Assembly: GCA_947474415.1 (NCBI GenBank)
Contig: CANJKD010000060.1
Coordinates: 1 to 8,830 of the forward strand
Origin: Burkholderiales bacterium
Lineage (GTDB): Bacteria; Pseudomonadota; Gammaproteobacteria; Burkholderiales; Burkholderiaceae_C
Length of the DNA stretch: 8,830 nucleotides
Reading direction: 5' to 3'
Position 1 is the first letter of the stretch, and every line of letters starts with the position of its first letter. Made by a program: the position numbers and the translations under genes. Under the pieces are notes generated by a model. It saw only the letters and a list, made by a program, of their open reading frames with translations. It did no database searches and was not told the origin of the DNA. Shown one piece after another: positions 1 to 5,522 of this stretch.

Positions 1-801
1 CACCGTGTCGCCGGCCTGGTGGCCGTGGCCGTCGTTGATGCGCTTGAACAGGTCGATGTCGATCAGAACAATCGTCATCTTCGGGTCGACGCGCTGCTGG
101 CGAAGCTGCTCGGCCCGAACCAGCGCGCCCATGTGGCGGCGGTTCACCAGGCCGGTCAGGTCGTCTCGCGTCGCCAGTTGGCCGACGCGTTCGAGCGCGC
201 TTTCCAGCGCCAGTTTTTGTGACTTGAGCCGCTCGCGCATCGCACTCATTCGGTTCGAAAGCACCGACACGCAGGCCAGCACGATACTGATCGAGACGAT
301 GTGAACGGATTCGATCATCGCGGGGTATCGCGCAGGGTCGGTTCGGACCTTCCAGAGCATGACCGCACCGAGAAGCATGAAGACGAACGCCGCCAGCGCA
401 CGTGACTGCGCCGGACGCATCGCGAACATCGCGAACACCAGGATCAGAGGCGGCAGGAGGATGACCGCGCCGCGCACTGGCCCGGTCACGCCGTAGGCCC
501 CCGCGCAGACCAGCATGCCGAACACGGTTTGCGGCACGGTCAGCGATGGGTCGGACACCCTGCGCAGGTTGAGGCCACTGCGGATGACGGCATAAAACAA
601 CAACGCGCCCGAGAGGTAGGTCGCAGGCAGCCACGACCCAGCATCGAAGTCGAGTTGGCCGACCACAGTCGCGGCCTGCAGCAGTGCCGCGAACAAGGTG
701 TAGGCGGCAAGCGCCAGCAGCGACTGCGAGGCCCGGACGCGCTGCCGACCTGGCGGGCCGAGCACGGCATTTGCCATGCCGGAAGCGAAGCTCGAACTCA
801 T
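1..801 (-). CDS. Membrane-anchored GGDEF diguanylate cyclase, 3' part beyond window
   Basis: Likely makes the second messenger cyclic di-GMP from two GTP at the inner membrane. The 267 visible residues start with about six hydrophobic segments (roughly 27-48, 58-75, 91-107, 111-128, 134-150, 166-182). A charged, probably coiled-coil linker follows (183-208), then the opening of a GGDEF domain: TRDDLTGLVNRRH at 211-223 and LIDIDLFKRINDGHGHQAGD at 246-265, with the metal-binding Asp248 and the nucleotide-contacting Asn256 and Asp257. The catalytic GG(D/E)EF loop lies beyond the left edge, so activity cannot be judged, nor can a C-terminal EAL domain be excluded. The six-helix sensor resembles MASE-type regions in layout, but I cannot assign a named family. 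The ATG at 801 has no clear Shine-Dalgarno sequence; Met9 (776) is an alternative start. It lies 50 bp downstream of the Nramp-like gene on the same strand, so cotranscription is possible. Confident as a GGDEF protein. Confidence 0.93.
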   Translation of the reverse strand, partial: MSSSFASGMANAVLGPPGRQRVRASQSLLALAAYTLFAALLQAATVVGQLDFDAGSWLPATYLSGALLFYAVIRSGLNLRRVSDPSLTVPQTVFGMLVCAGAYGVTGPVRGAVILLPPLILVFAMFAMRPAQSRALAAFVFMLLGAVMLWKVRTDPARYPAMIESVHIVSISIVLACVSVLSNRMSAMRERLKSQKLALESALERVGQLATRDDLTGLVNRRHMGALVRAEQLRQQRVDPKMTIVLIDIDLFKRINDGHGHQAGDTV

Positions 802-851
802 AGGCGTTGGTTGTCGGCCGTTCGCCGTGGATCTTGAGCGGCGCGGCCCGG

Positions 852-2132
852 TCAGCGTGCCAGATCGCGCAGCATCATCGCCACCGCCGCGGTCATCAGC
901 GCCACCGCACCCCAGCCGAGGAAGCGCGTCTTGCGGCGCACCGGCAGCGCACCCATGACCTTCTCGTTGCCGGCCAGCAGCATCATCGCCACCATGATGG
1001 GCACCGCCACCACGCCGTTGATTACTGCGCTCCAGTAGAGCGCCTTCATAGGGTCGATCGGCGTGAAATCAAGGCCGGTGCCCACCATCGTGGCGATGCC
1101 GATGATCGCGTAGAAGCCCTTGGCTTCACGCCAGTGGCGTTCCAGGCCTTCGGGCCAGCCGAAGGCCTCGGCCACCGCGTAGGCGGCGGAAGACGCCAGC
1201 ACCGGCACGGCCAGCAGGCCGGTCGCGATGATGCCGAGCGAGAACAGCGCGAAGGCGAAGTCACCGGCCAGCGGCCGCAGGGCCTGAGCGGCCTGGCCGG
1301 CGGTCTGCACATCGGTGATGCCGGCGTTGTGCAGCACCACCGCGCCCATCAGCATCACGAAGAAGGCCACGCCGTTCGAGAACACCATGCCGATGACGGT
1401 GTCGAGCCGCATGCGCCGCTTCGCGCGCTGCAACGTGGCCCGGCTCTCGCCGCCAGCGGTGACGCCGTGCAGCCGCATTTCTTCGACCTCTTGCGACGCC
1501 TGCCAGAAGAACAGGTAAGGCGAGATCGTGGTGCCCAGGATCGCAACAATCATCATCCAGAACGCGGTGCTCGGAATGATGCGCGGCACCGCCAGGTCAT
1601 ACAGCACGCTGGCCCACGGAATGTTCACGGTGAATGCGGCCGCCACGTAGACGAACAGGGTCAGCGTCAGCCACTTCAGGATCGGCGCCAGGCGGCGGTA
1701 GGGCACGAACACCTGCAGCAGCAGCGTGACCACCCCGAAGGCGACCGAATGGAAGTGCTCGCCGCCGCCGACCACGAGTTGCAGCGCCTCGCCCATGGCC
1801 GCGATGTCGGCGGCGATGTTGATGGTGTTGGCCACCAGCAGCAGTGCGACGATGGCGAACAGGAAGGCCTTCGGCGAGTGGGCGCGCAGGTTCGCCGCGA
1901 TGCCCTGGCCCGACTGCCGGCCGATGCGCGCGCTGACGAGCTGGATGCCGATCATGAAGGGCAGCGTGAGGAACACCGTCCAGAGCACGCCGGTGCCGAA
2001 CTGCGCGCCGGCCTGGGTGTAGGTGGCGATGCCGGACGGGTCGTCGTCGGCCGCGCCGGTGACCACACCGGGGCCGACATGGCGCAGGAACGAGGGAATG
2101 CGGTGCGGCTTGCGCGCGCGGGACGGGGACAT
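852..2132 (-). CDS. Nramp-family (SLC11-like) divalent cation transporter with non-canonical metal site
   Basis: A 426-residue inner-membrane protein of the LeuT-fold Nramp superfamily, whose members usually import Mn2+ or Fe2+ with protons. About eleven hydrophobic helices are visible. The helix-1 signature appears as DDDPSGIATYTQAGAQFG (29-46), aligning with DPGNFATxIQAGA of MntH. The helix-6 signature is GTTISPYLFFWQ (200-211), aligning with the GAxxMPHNxYLHS type. Asp31 is kept, but the canonical Asn of DPGN is Gly34 and the metal-binding Met of MPH is Ser204, with His replaced by Tyr206. Substrate preference may therefore differ from MntH: Mg2+ or another hard cation is possible, or an unknown one. 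The ATG at 2132 was chosen because GAAGG lies 8 nt upstream and the N-terminus then matches family size. The frame is open to 2285, but that extra stretch is Arg/Pro-rich and looks untranslated. The CDF gene lies upstream on the same strand. Family assignment is secure; substrate is not. Confidence 0.93.
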   Translation of the reverse strand: MSPSRARKPHRIPSFLRHVGPGVVTGAADDDPSGIATYTQAGAQFGTGVLWTVFLTLPFMIGIQLVSARIGRQSGQGIAANLRAHSPKAFLFAIVALLLVANTINIAADIAAMGEALQLVVGGGEHFHSVAFGVVTLLLQVFVPYRRLAPILKWLTLTLFVYVAAAFTVNIPWASVLYDLAVPRIIPSTAFWMMIVAILGTTISPYLFFWQASQEVEEMRLHGVTAGGESRATLQRAKRRMRLDTVIGMVFSNGVAFFVMLMGAVVLHNAGITDVQTAGQAAQALRPLAGDFAFALFSLGIIATGLLAVPVLASSAAYAVAEAFGWPEGLERHWREAKGFYAIIGIATMVGTGLDFTPIDPMKALYWSAVINGVVAVPIMVAMMLLAGNEKVMGALPVRRKTRFLGWGAVALMTAAVAMMLRDLAR

Positions 2133-2196
2133 GACGAAGGCCTTCGGCCCGAAGCGTCGGCCGCTGCCCTGATGATCCCATGCGGCGCGGCGCGGC

Positions 2197-2214
2197 GCGT
2201 CGGCCGGCCGACGC
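2197..2214. repeat. 18-bp perfect palindrome in the leader of the Nramp-like gene
   Basis: GCGTCGGCCGGCCGACGC reads identically on both strands, centred between 2205 and 2206, about 65 bp upstream of the transporter ATG. Symmetry stops outside these bases. The surrounding GCGGCGCGGCGCGGC run is low-complexity, so chance palindromes are more likely here than elsewhere. It could be a dyad operator or fold in the mRNA leader. No T-tract follows, so it is not an intrinsic terminator. Confidence 0.5.
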
Positions 2215-2381
2215 CGCTCCCGGGTTGTCACATGGTGCGGGCACAAGCGCCGGCCCGCAGCGGATCTGCGCCGCAGGCCCCCCACACCGGCGCATCTTTC
2301 GTGATCGCCAAACGTTTCTTTCTACACGACCGGCATGATCCGCCTGCCGGAGCTTGAGGCCGACACGCCCTGAGCGCCGGA

Positions 2382-3353
2382 TCAGGCGCGCAACGGTTCG
2401 GCGCCGGCCGCCGGGTCGGTCGCGTGGTCGAGGTCCGGCCGATACGCCGGGTCCACATGCGTCATCAGGTTCAGCACGCGGTGGCGCTGCAGCACGCGCC
2501 GCTGGGCCGCCACCGCGATGTCGTGGCCGGCTTCCACGGTGATGACCGCATCGACCTCGATGTGCGCATCGACCACGATCATGTCGCCCATCTTGCGCGT
2601 GCGCACATCATGCACGCCGGCCACGCCGGGGGTGTCGGCGAGGGTCTGGCGGATCGCCTGCACCTCGGCGTCGTCGACCGCGCGGTCCATCAAATCGTGC
2701 AGCGCGTCCCAGCCAAAGCTCCAGCCCATCTTGCCGACCATGAAGCCGACGATGAGCGCGGCGATCGGGTCGAGGATGGGGTAGCCCAGCAGGTTGCCGA
2801 CGATGCCCAGCCCCACCACCAGTGAAGACGCCGCGTCCGAGCGCGCATGCCAGGCGTTCGCCACCAGCAGGCTCGACTTGACCCGCTTCGCCACCGCCAG
2901 CATGTATCGGAACAGCGCCTCCTTTGCCACCAGCGCGCCGCCCGCCACCCACAGCGCAATCACGTGCACCTGCGGCACGCTCTCGGGCGATTCGAGCTTG
3001 CGGAACGCCGACCAGAGCATGCCCATGCCGACCCCGAGCAACAGCACGCCGAGCGCCAGCGACGCCGCCGTCTCGAAGCGCTGGTGGCCGTAGGGGTGGC
3101 CTTCGTCGGCGTCCTTGCGGGCATGGTGGCCGGCGAACAGCACGACGAAGTCGGCCACCAGGTCGGACAGCGAATGCACGCCGTCGGCGATCAGGCCTTG
3201 CGACTTGGCGAAGATGCCGACGCTGATCTGCGTGGCGGTCAGCGTCACGTTCACCGCCACGCTGACCCAGGTGCTGCGCGTGGCGGCCTTGGCACGCTCA
3301 GCCGCAGTGTGGATGGCGTGCTCGGTTTCGTCGTCGAGGTCGGTGAAGTTCAA
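2382..3353 (-). CDS. Cation diffusion facilitator (CDF) family metal efflux transporter
   Basis: Exports divalent metal (Zn2+, Fe2+, Co2+ or similar) from the cytoplasm using the proton gradient, probably as a homodimer in the inner membrane. Numbered from the TTG at 3353, the protein has 323 residues. The transport site is HSLSD in helix 2 (His60, Asp64) and HARSD in helix 5 (His169, Asp173). A conserved HPYGHQRFE loop follows helix 2. The cytosolic domain carries the metal-binding set seen in E. coli FieF/YiiP: VHDVRTR (His248), DAHIEV (His264), EAGHD (His277) and THVDP (His299, Asp301). Six membrane segments are expected. No in-frame ATG precedes the membrane region, so the start must be TTG or GTG. 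TTG 3353 gives a typical CDF length and the N-terminus NFTDLDDETEH; a GTG at 3428 and a TTG at 3485 (367 residues) are alternatives, none with a good Shine-Dalgarno. Function is secure, the start is not, and the exact metal cannot be read from sequence. Confidence 0.92.
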   Translation of the reverse strand: MNFTDLDDETEHAIHTAAERAKAATRSTWVSVAVNVTLTATQISVGIFAKSQGLIADGVHSLSDLVADFVVLFAGHHARKDADEGHPYGHQRFETAASLALGVLLLGVGMGMLWSAFRKLESPESVPQVHVIALWVAGGALVAKEALFRYMLAVAKRVKSSLLVANAWHARSDAASSLVVGLGIVGNLLGYPILDPIAALIVGFMVGKMGWSFGWDALHDLMDRAVDDAEVQAIRQTLADTPGVAGVHDVRTRKMGDMIVVDAHIEVDAVITVEAGHDIAVAAQRRVLQRHRVLNLMTHVDPAYRPDLDHATDPAAGAEPLRA

Positions 3354-3390
3354 AGGGAGGGTCTCGGTGGGGCGGTGTCGAAAGCGCTCT

Positions 3391-3409
3391 GCGCCGGTGC
3401 AGCCGGCGC
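3391..3409. repeat. GC-rich hairpin near the CDF start
   Basis: The inverted repeat GCGCCGG-TGCAG-CCGGCGC has a 7-bp stem and 5-nt loop. If the CDF gene starts at 3353 it sits in the mRNA leader, 38 bp upstream of the start codon. If translation begins at 3485 it is coding. No T-rich stretch follows on either strand. A structural or regulatory role is only a possibility. Confidence 0.35.
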
Positions 3410-3519
3410 GCTCATTCTCGCTGCTCACGATGACATTCGCAGGGTGGCCACCGTGATCAGCCGGGGAGAGGCGGTACGCCGACAACGCGCCGACGGTCGC
3501 GAGCTGCGGGTTGTGTCCT

Positions 3520-3531
3520 ACCGGCGCCGGT
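3520..3531. repeat. 12-bp perfect palindrome in the divergent CDF/dedA gap
   Basis: ACCGGCGCCGGT is perfectly self-complementary and lies 76 bp upstream of the DedA start, between two divergently read genes, where an operator would be expected. In DNA this GC-rich a 12-bp palindrome can arise by chance. I could not place a convincing -10/-35 pair around it in either direction. Confidence 0.3.
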
Positions 3532-3607
3532 TGCTGCCAGCGGACAATGACAAGGCTGGCGCACGTCCCTTGCGCGTTGCGCGCGTCACCAGGAAGAGAT
3601 CCCGCGA

Positions 3608-4165
3608 ATGTCGCTGCCCGGATTGCTTGCAGACTATGGCTATATCGCCGTGTTCATCGGCTGCCTGCTGGAGGGCGAGACCATTCTGGTGCTCGCCGGT
3701 TACGCTGCGCAACAGGGCCTGCTGTCGCTGCCCGTGGTGGTGGCGCTGGCCTTCGTCGGTGGCACGCTCGGCGACCAGGGCTTCTTCTTCATCGGCCGGC
3801 GCTATGGCGTGGCACTGCTGCGGCGGTTCCCGAGCTTCACGAATGCCGCGCTGCGCGTGAACCGGCTGCTACTGCGGCACCATGCGTGGTTGATCGTAGG
3901 CGTGCGCTTCATGTACGGGCTGCGCATTCCGGGGCCCATCGTGATCGGCATGAGCGACGTGCCGGCCGCACGCTTCCTGGCGTTCAACGTGCTCGGTGCG
4001 GCGATCTGGGCGGTGCTGGTGACGGGGGTCGGCTATGTGTTCGGCCAGTCTTTGCACTGGCTGATGGCGGACCTGGTGAAGTACGAAGAGGCCGGCGTGC
4101 TGGTGATCATCGGCGTGGCCGTGCTGAGCTTGGTGATGCACCGGCTGCGGGCGCGCAACCGGTAG
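3608..4165 (+). CDS. DedA-family (VTT/SNARE-associated domain) inner-membrane protein
   Basis: A 185-residue polytopic membrane protein. DedA-family members act in envelope homeostasis, and several bacterial ones recycle undecaprenyl phosphate across the membrane, so lipid-carrier flipping is the best family-based guess. Visible signatures: an acidic entry motif LEGET (21-25, Glu22 and Glu24), GDQGFFFIGRRYG (55-67) and the re-entrant-loop motif VRFMYGLRIPGP (99-110) with Arg100 and Arg106, matching the essential FxRxxPxxR-type region. A final hydrophobic helix spans about 163-178, followed by a basic tail. Length is slightly short of the usual 190-220. The ATG at 3608 is preceded by AGGAAGAG (3591-3598), an acceptable ribosome-binding site. 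It reads divergently from the CDF gene; the acetyltransferase follows 136 bp downstream on the same strand. Which DedA subgroup it belongs to cannot be said from sequence alone. Confidence 0.9.
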   Translation: MSLPGLLADYGYIAVFIGCLLEGETILVLAGYAAQQGLLSLPVVVALAFVGGTLGDQGFFFIGRRYGVALLRRFPSFTNAALRVNRLLLRHHAWLIVGVRFMYGLRIPGPIVIGMSDVPAARFLAFNVLGAAIWAVLVTGVGYVFGQSLHWLMADLVKYEEAGVLVIIGVAVLSLVMHRLRARNR

Positions 4166-4176
4166 GTGATGCACAC

Positions 4177-4236
4177 CGCCGCAACGGCGCACCGGTGCCG
4201 TCCGCCGGGCGGTTGCACGGGCCGCGTGGCGCGGCC
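4177..4236. other. Cluster of short GC-rich inverted repeats after dedA
   Basis: Within 60 bp after the DedA stop lie three self-complementary stretches: CGCCG-CAA-CGGCG (4177-4189), the palindrome GCACCGGTGC (4189-4198) and GGCCGCG-TGG-CGCGGCC (4220-4236). The last has a 7-bp stem and 3-nt loop. None is followed by a T-run, so none is a standard intrinsic terminator. They may protect the dedA transcript 3' end or assist Rho-dependent ending. This is inference from position only. Confidence 0.35.
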
Positions 4237-4301
4237 TGACGCGGGCTTGTGCCGACGCTGACGCTATCCTTCTGCGACCGCTTTCAAACCAACACGCCGA
4301 C

Positions 4302-4763
4302 ATGCCTCACGCCACGCTTGCCCGCCCGATCCAGCCAGCCGACTACCTGGCCTGGAAGCCGCTCTGGGACGGCTACAACGCGTTCTATGGCCGCGAGGGC
4401 AAGACCGCCCTGCCCGACGAAGTCACGCAGGCCACCTGGCGGCGCTTCTTCGACCCGAACGAGCCCGTCTTTGCGCTGGTGGCGGAACGCGGTGGCGCCC
4501 TGGTCGGCCTCACCCACTACCTGTTCCACCGCAGCACGACCCGCATCGAACTGACCTGCTACCTGCAAGACCTGTTCGCCTTGCCGGCCGAGCGCGGGCT
4601 GGGTGTCGGGCGGGCGCTGATTGAAGGCGTTTGCGAACAGGCGAAGTCGGCCGGCATCAAGCGCGTCTACTGGCAGACGCACGAGACCAATGCGGCGGGG
4701 CGGATGCTCTACGACAAGGTCGCCAAGCACGCCGGCTTCATCGTCTACGCGCTCGACACCTGA
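4302..4763 (+). CDS. GNAT-family N-acetyltransferase
   Basis: A 153-residue cytoplasmic protein of the Gcn5-related acetyltransferase fold, transferring acetyl from acetyl-CoA to an unidentified amine. Motif A is clear: LQDLFALPAERGLGVGRAL (88-106). Its acetyl-CoA pyrophosphate loop follows the R/Q-x-x-G-x-G/A pattern (Arg98-Gly99-Leu100-Gly101-Val102-Gly103). Motif B follows as YWQTHETNAAGRMLYDKVA (123-141), with Asn130 and Tyr137 at the usual cofactor-contact and general-acid positions. Length is typical for a single-domain GNAT. The substrate cannot be inferred. The ATG at 4302 has no recognisable Shine-Dalgarno; a TATCCT at 4265-4270 could be a -10 box giving a short leader, but no matching -35 is present. 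It converges on the Lrp/AsnC gene with 30 bp between the two stops, so there is no operon link rightward. Family is secure, specific role unknown. Confidence 0.92.
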   Translation: MPHATLARPIQPADYLAWKPLWDGYNAFYGREGKTALPDEVTQATWRRFFDPNEPVFALVAERGGALVGLTHYLFHRSTTRIELTCYLQDLFALPAERGLGVGRALIEGVCEQAKSAGIKRVYWQTHETNAAGRMLYDKVAKHAGFIVYALDT

Positions 4764-4793
4764 TCGCGATTCACTGCAGCGCGCCCGCCTCGC

Positions 4794-5339
4794 TCAGGCC
4801 GGCCCTGGCCGCAAATGCATCAACGGCAGCGCCGCAGCGGCCTTCACCTCGCCAAGCGAAAAACTGGTGTGCAGGTCTTTCACATGCGGCAGGTGCAAGA
4901 GCGTGTCGCGTGAGAACTTCGAGTAGGCGTCGAGGTCGGTCACGATGACCTGCAGCTCGAAGGTGCCCGAGCCCGAGATGTAGTGGCACGAGATCACCTC
5001 GGGAATGCGCCGGATCGCCTCTTCGAGTTCGAGGGTGGACGCTGCCGTGTTGCGGTCGGCGTCAATGCGCACGAAGGCGAGCACGCCCAGACCGATTTTG
5101 CGGCGGTCGATCTCGGCCCGGTAGCCGGTGATGAAGCCCTGGTCTTCCAGCCACTTGACGCGCCGCCAGGTGGGCGCTGCCGAGATGCCGATGCGGGCGG
5201 CCAGCTCGGAGTTCGAGAGCCGCCCGTCGCGCTGCAATTCACGCAGGATGGCGATGTCATAGCGGTCCAGGTCGGCGCCGTGGGTTTCCTCTGCGCCAGA
5301 GGCGGTGGTCTTCCCTGAAGTCGGCTTCTTGGGCGTCAT
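4794..5339 (-). CDS. Lrp/AsnC-family transcriptional regulator, probably of the divergent oxidoreductase gene
   Basis: A 181-residue DNA-binding protein of the feast/famine regulator family, usually amino-acid responsive and octameric or dimeric. After a polar N-terminal extension of about 24 residues comes the winged helix-turn-helix: LDRYDIAILRELQRDGRLSN (24-43), the recognition region ISAAPTWRRVKWLEDQG (52-68), then the hinge FITGYRAEIDRRKIGLG (69-85). The RAM ligand-binding domain covers about 86-166 and ends in the family hallmark FSLGEVK (160-166). The effector-loop motif reads SGSGTFELQV (122-131) rather than the common G-D-Y-D form, so effector recognition may differ. The ATG at 5339 has only a weak GGA upstream. 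The gene is divergent from the indolepyruvate oxidoreductase gene and shares its 183-bp promoter region, which holds a palindrome 23 bp from this start. That suggests autoregulation plus control of the oxidoreductase. Family certain; target inferred. Confidence 0.95.
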   Translation of the reverse strand: MTPKKPTSGKTTASGAEETHGADLDRYDIAILRELQRDGRLSNSELAARIGISAAPTWRRVKWLEDQGFITGYRAEIDRRKIGLGVLAFVRIDADRNTAASTLELEEAIRRIPEVISCHYISGSGTFELQVIVTDLDAYSKFSRDTLLHLPHVKDLHTSFSLGEVKAAAALPLMHLRPGPA

Positions 5340-5361
5340 TTGCTATCCATATGCAAAGTAC

Positions 5362-5378
5362 AAGCAATATTATTGCTT
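5362..5378. promoter_or_regulatory. Probable Lrp/AsnC operator (17-bp inverted repeat)
   Basis: AAGCAATA-T-TATTGCTT is a perfect dyad with 8-bp arms around one central base, strikingly AT-rich in this GC-rich setting. Its arms AGCAA/TTGCT fit the AGHAW/WTDCT half-sites of the E. coli Lrp consensus, with a centre 2 bp wider. It lies 23 bp from the regulator start and abuts a possible -35 box for the oxidoreductase gene. A further partial inverted repeat, CAAAG (5354-5358) with CTTTG (5376-5380), surrounds it. Confidence 0.65.
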
Positions 5379-5406
5379 TGACCGGCCAGATTCGAACCAA
5401 GATAGG
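5378..5406 (+). promoter_or_regulatory. Candidate sigma-70 promoter for the oxidoreductase gene
   Basis: TTGACC (5378-5383, five of six matches to TTGACA) and GATAGG (5401-5406, three of six to TATAAT) are separated by 17 bp. Transcription would begin near 5413, leaving a leader of about 110 nt. The -35 overlaps the last base of the inverted repeat, a layout suited to control by the divergent Lrp/AsnC protein. The -10 is poor, so this remains tentative. Confidence 0.3.
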
Positions 5407-5522
5407 AAAGACTTGCCGGGCCCGATTCCCTAAACTCTGGGTTGCGCTTCCTTGCCCGCCCCCGTGGTCACGAGTTGCGGTGGCGCGCTTCACTTTGCCC
5501 CTGAATCCTGGAGTGTCGAACG

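Noticed and set aside
2133..2285. N-terminal extension of the Nramp-like protein to 2285
   Set aside because: The added 51 residues are Arg/Pro-rich and contain the DNA palindrome. The ATG at 2132 has a good GAAGG ribosome-binding site and gives a normal family N-terminus.
807..2357. Long plus-strand open frame of 516 codons opposite the Nramp-like gene
   Set aside because: Composition is dominated by Arg, His, Gln, Gly and Ala with no recognisable motif. It is the usual antisense shadow of a GC-rich gene, while the minus strand encodes a clear Nramp-family protein.
2337..2383. Possible terminator after the CDF gene from GATCCG and CGGATC repeats
   Set aside because: The stem is only 6 bp with a loop over 30 nt and no T-tract on the minus strand, so it is not credible as an intrinsic terminator.
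4247..4270. TTGTGC and TATCCT as a promoter for the acetyltransferase gene
   Set aside because: The spacer is only 12 bp, too short for a sigma-70 promoter. TATCCT alone is weak evidence.
5336..5350. Four-codon minus-strand mini-ORF whose TGA overlaps the regulator ATG
   Set aside because: It lacks a ribosome-binding site and is too short to distinguish from chance. A translational-coupling leader is conceivable but unsupported.
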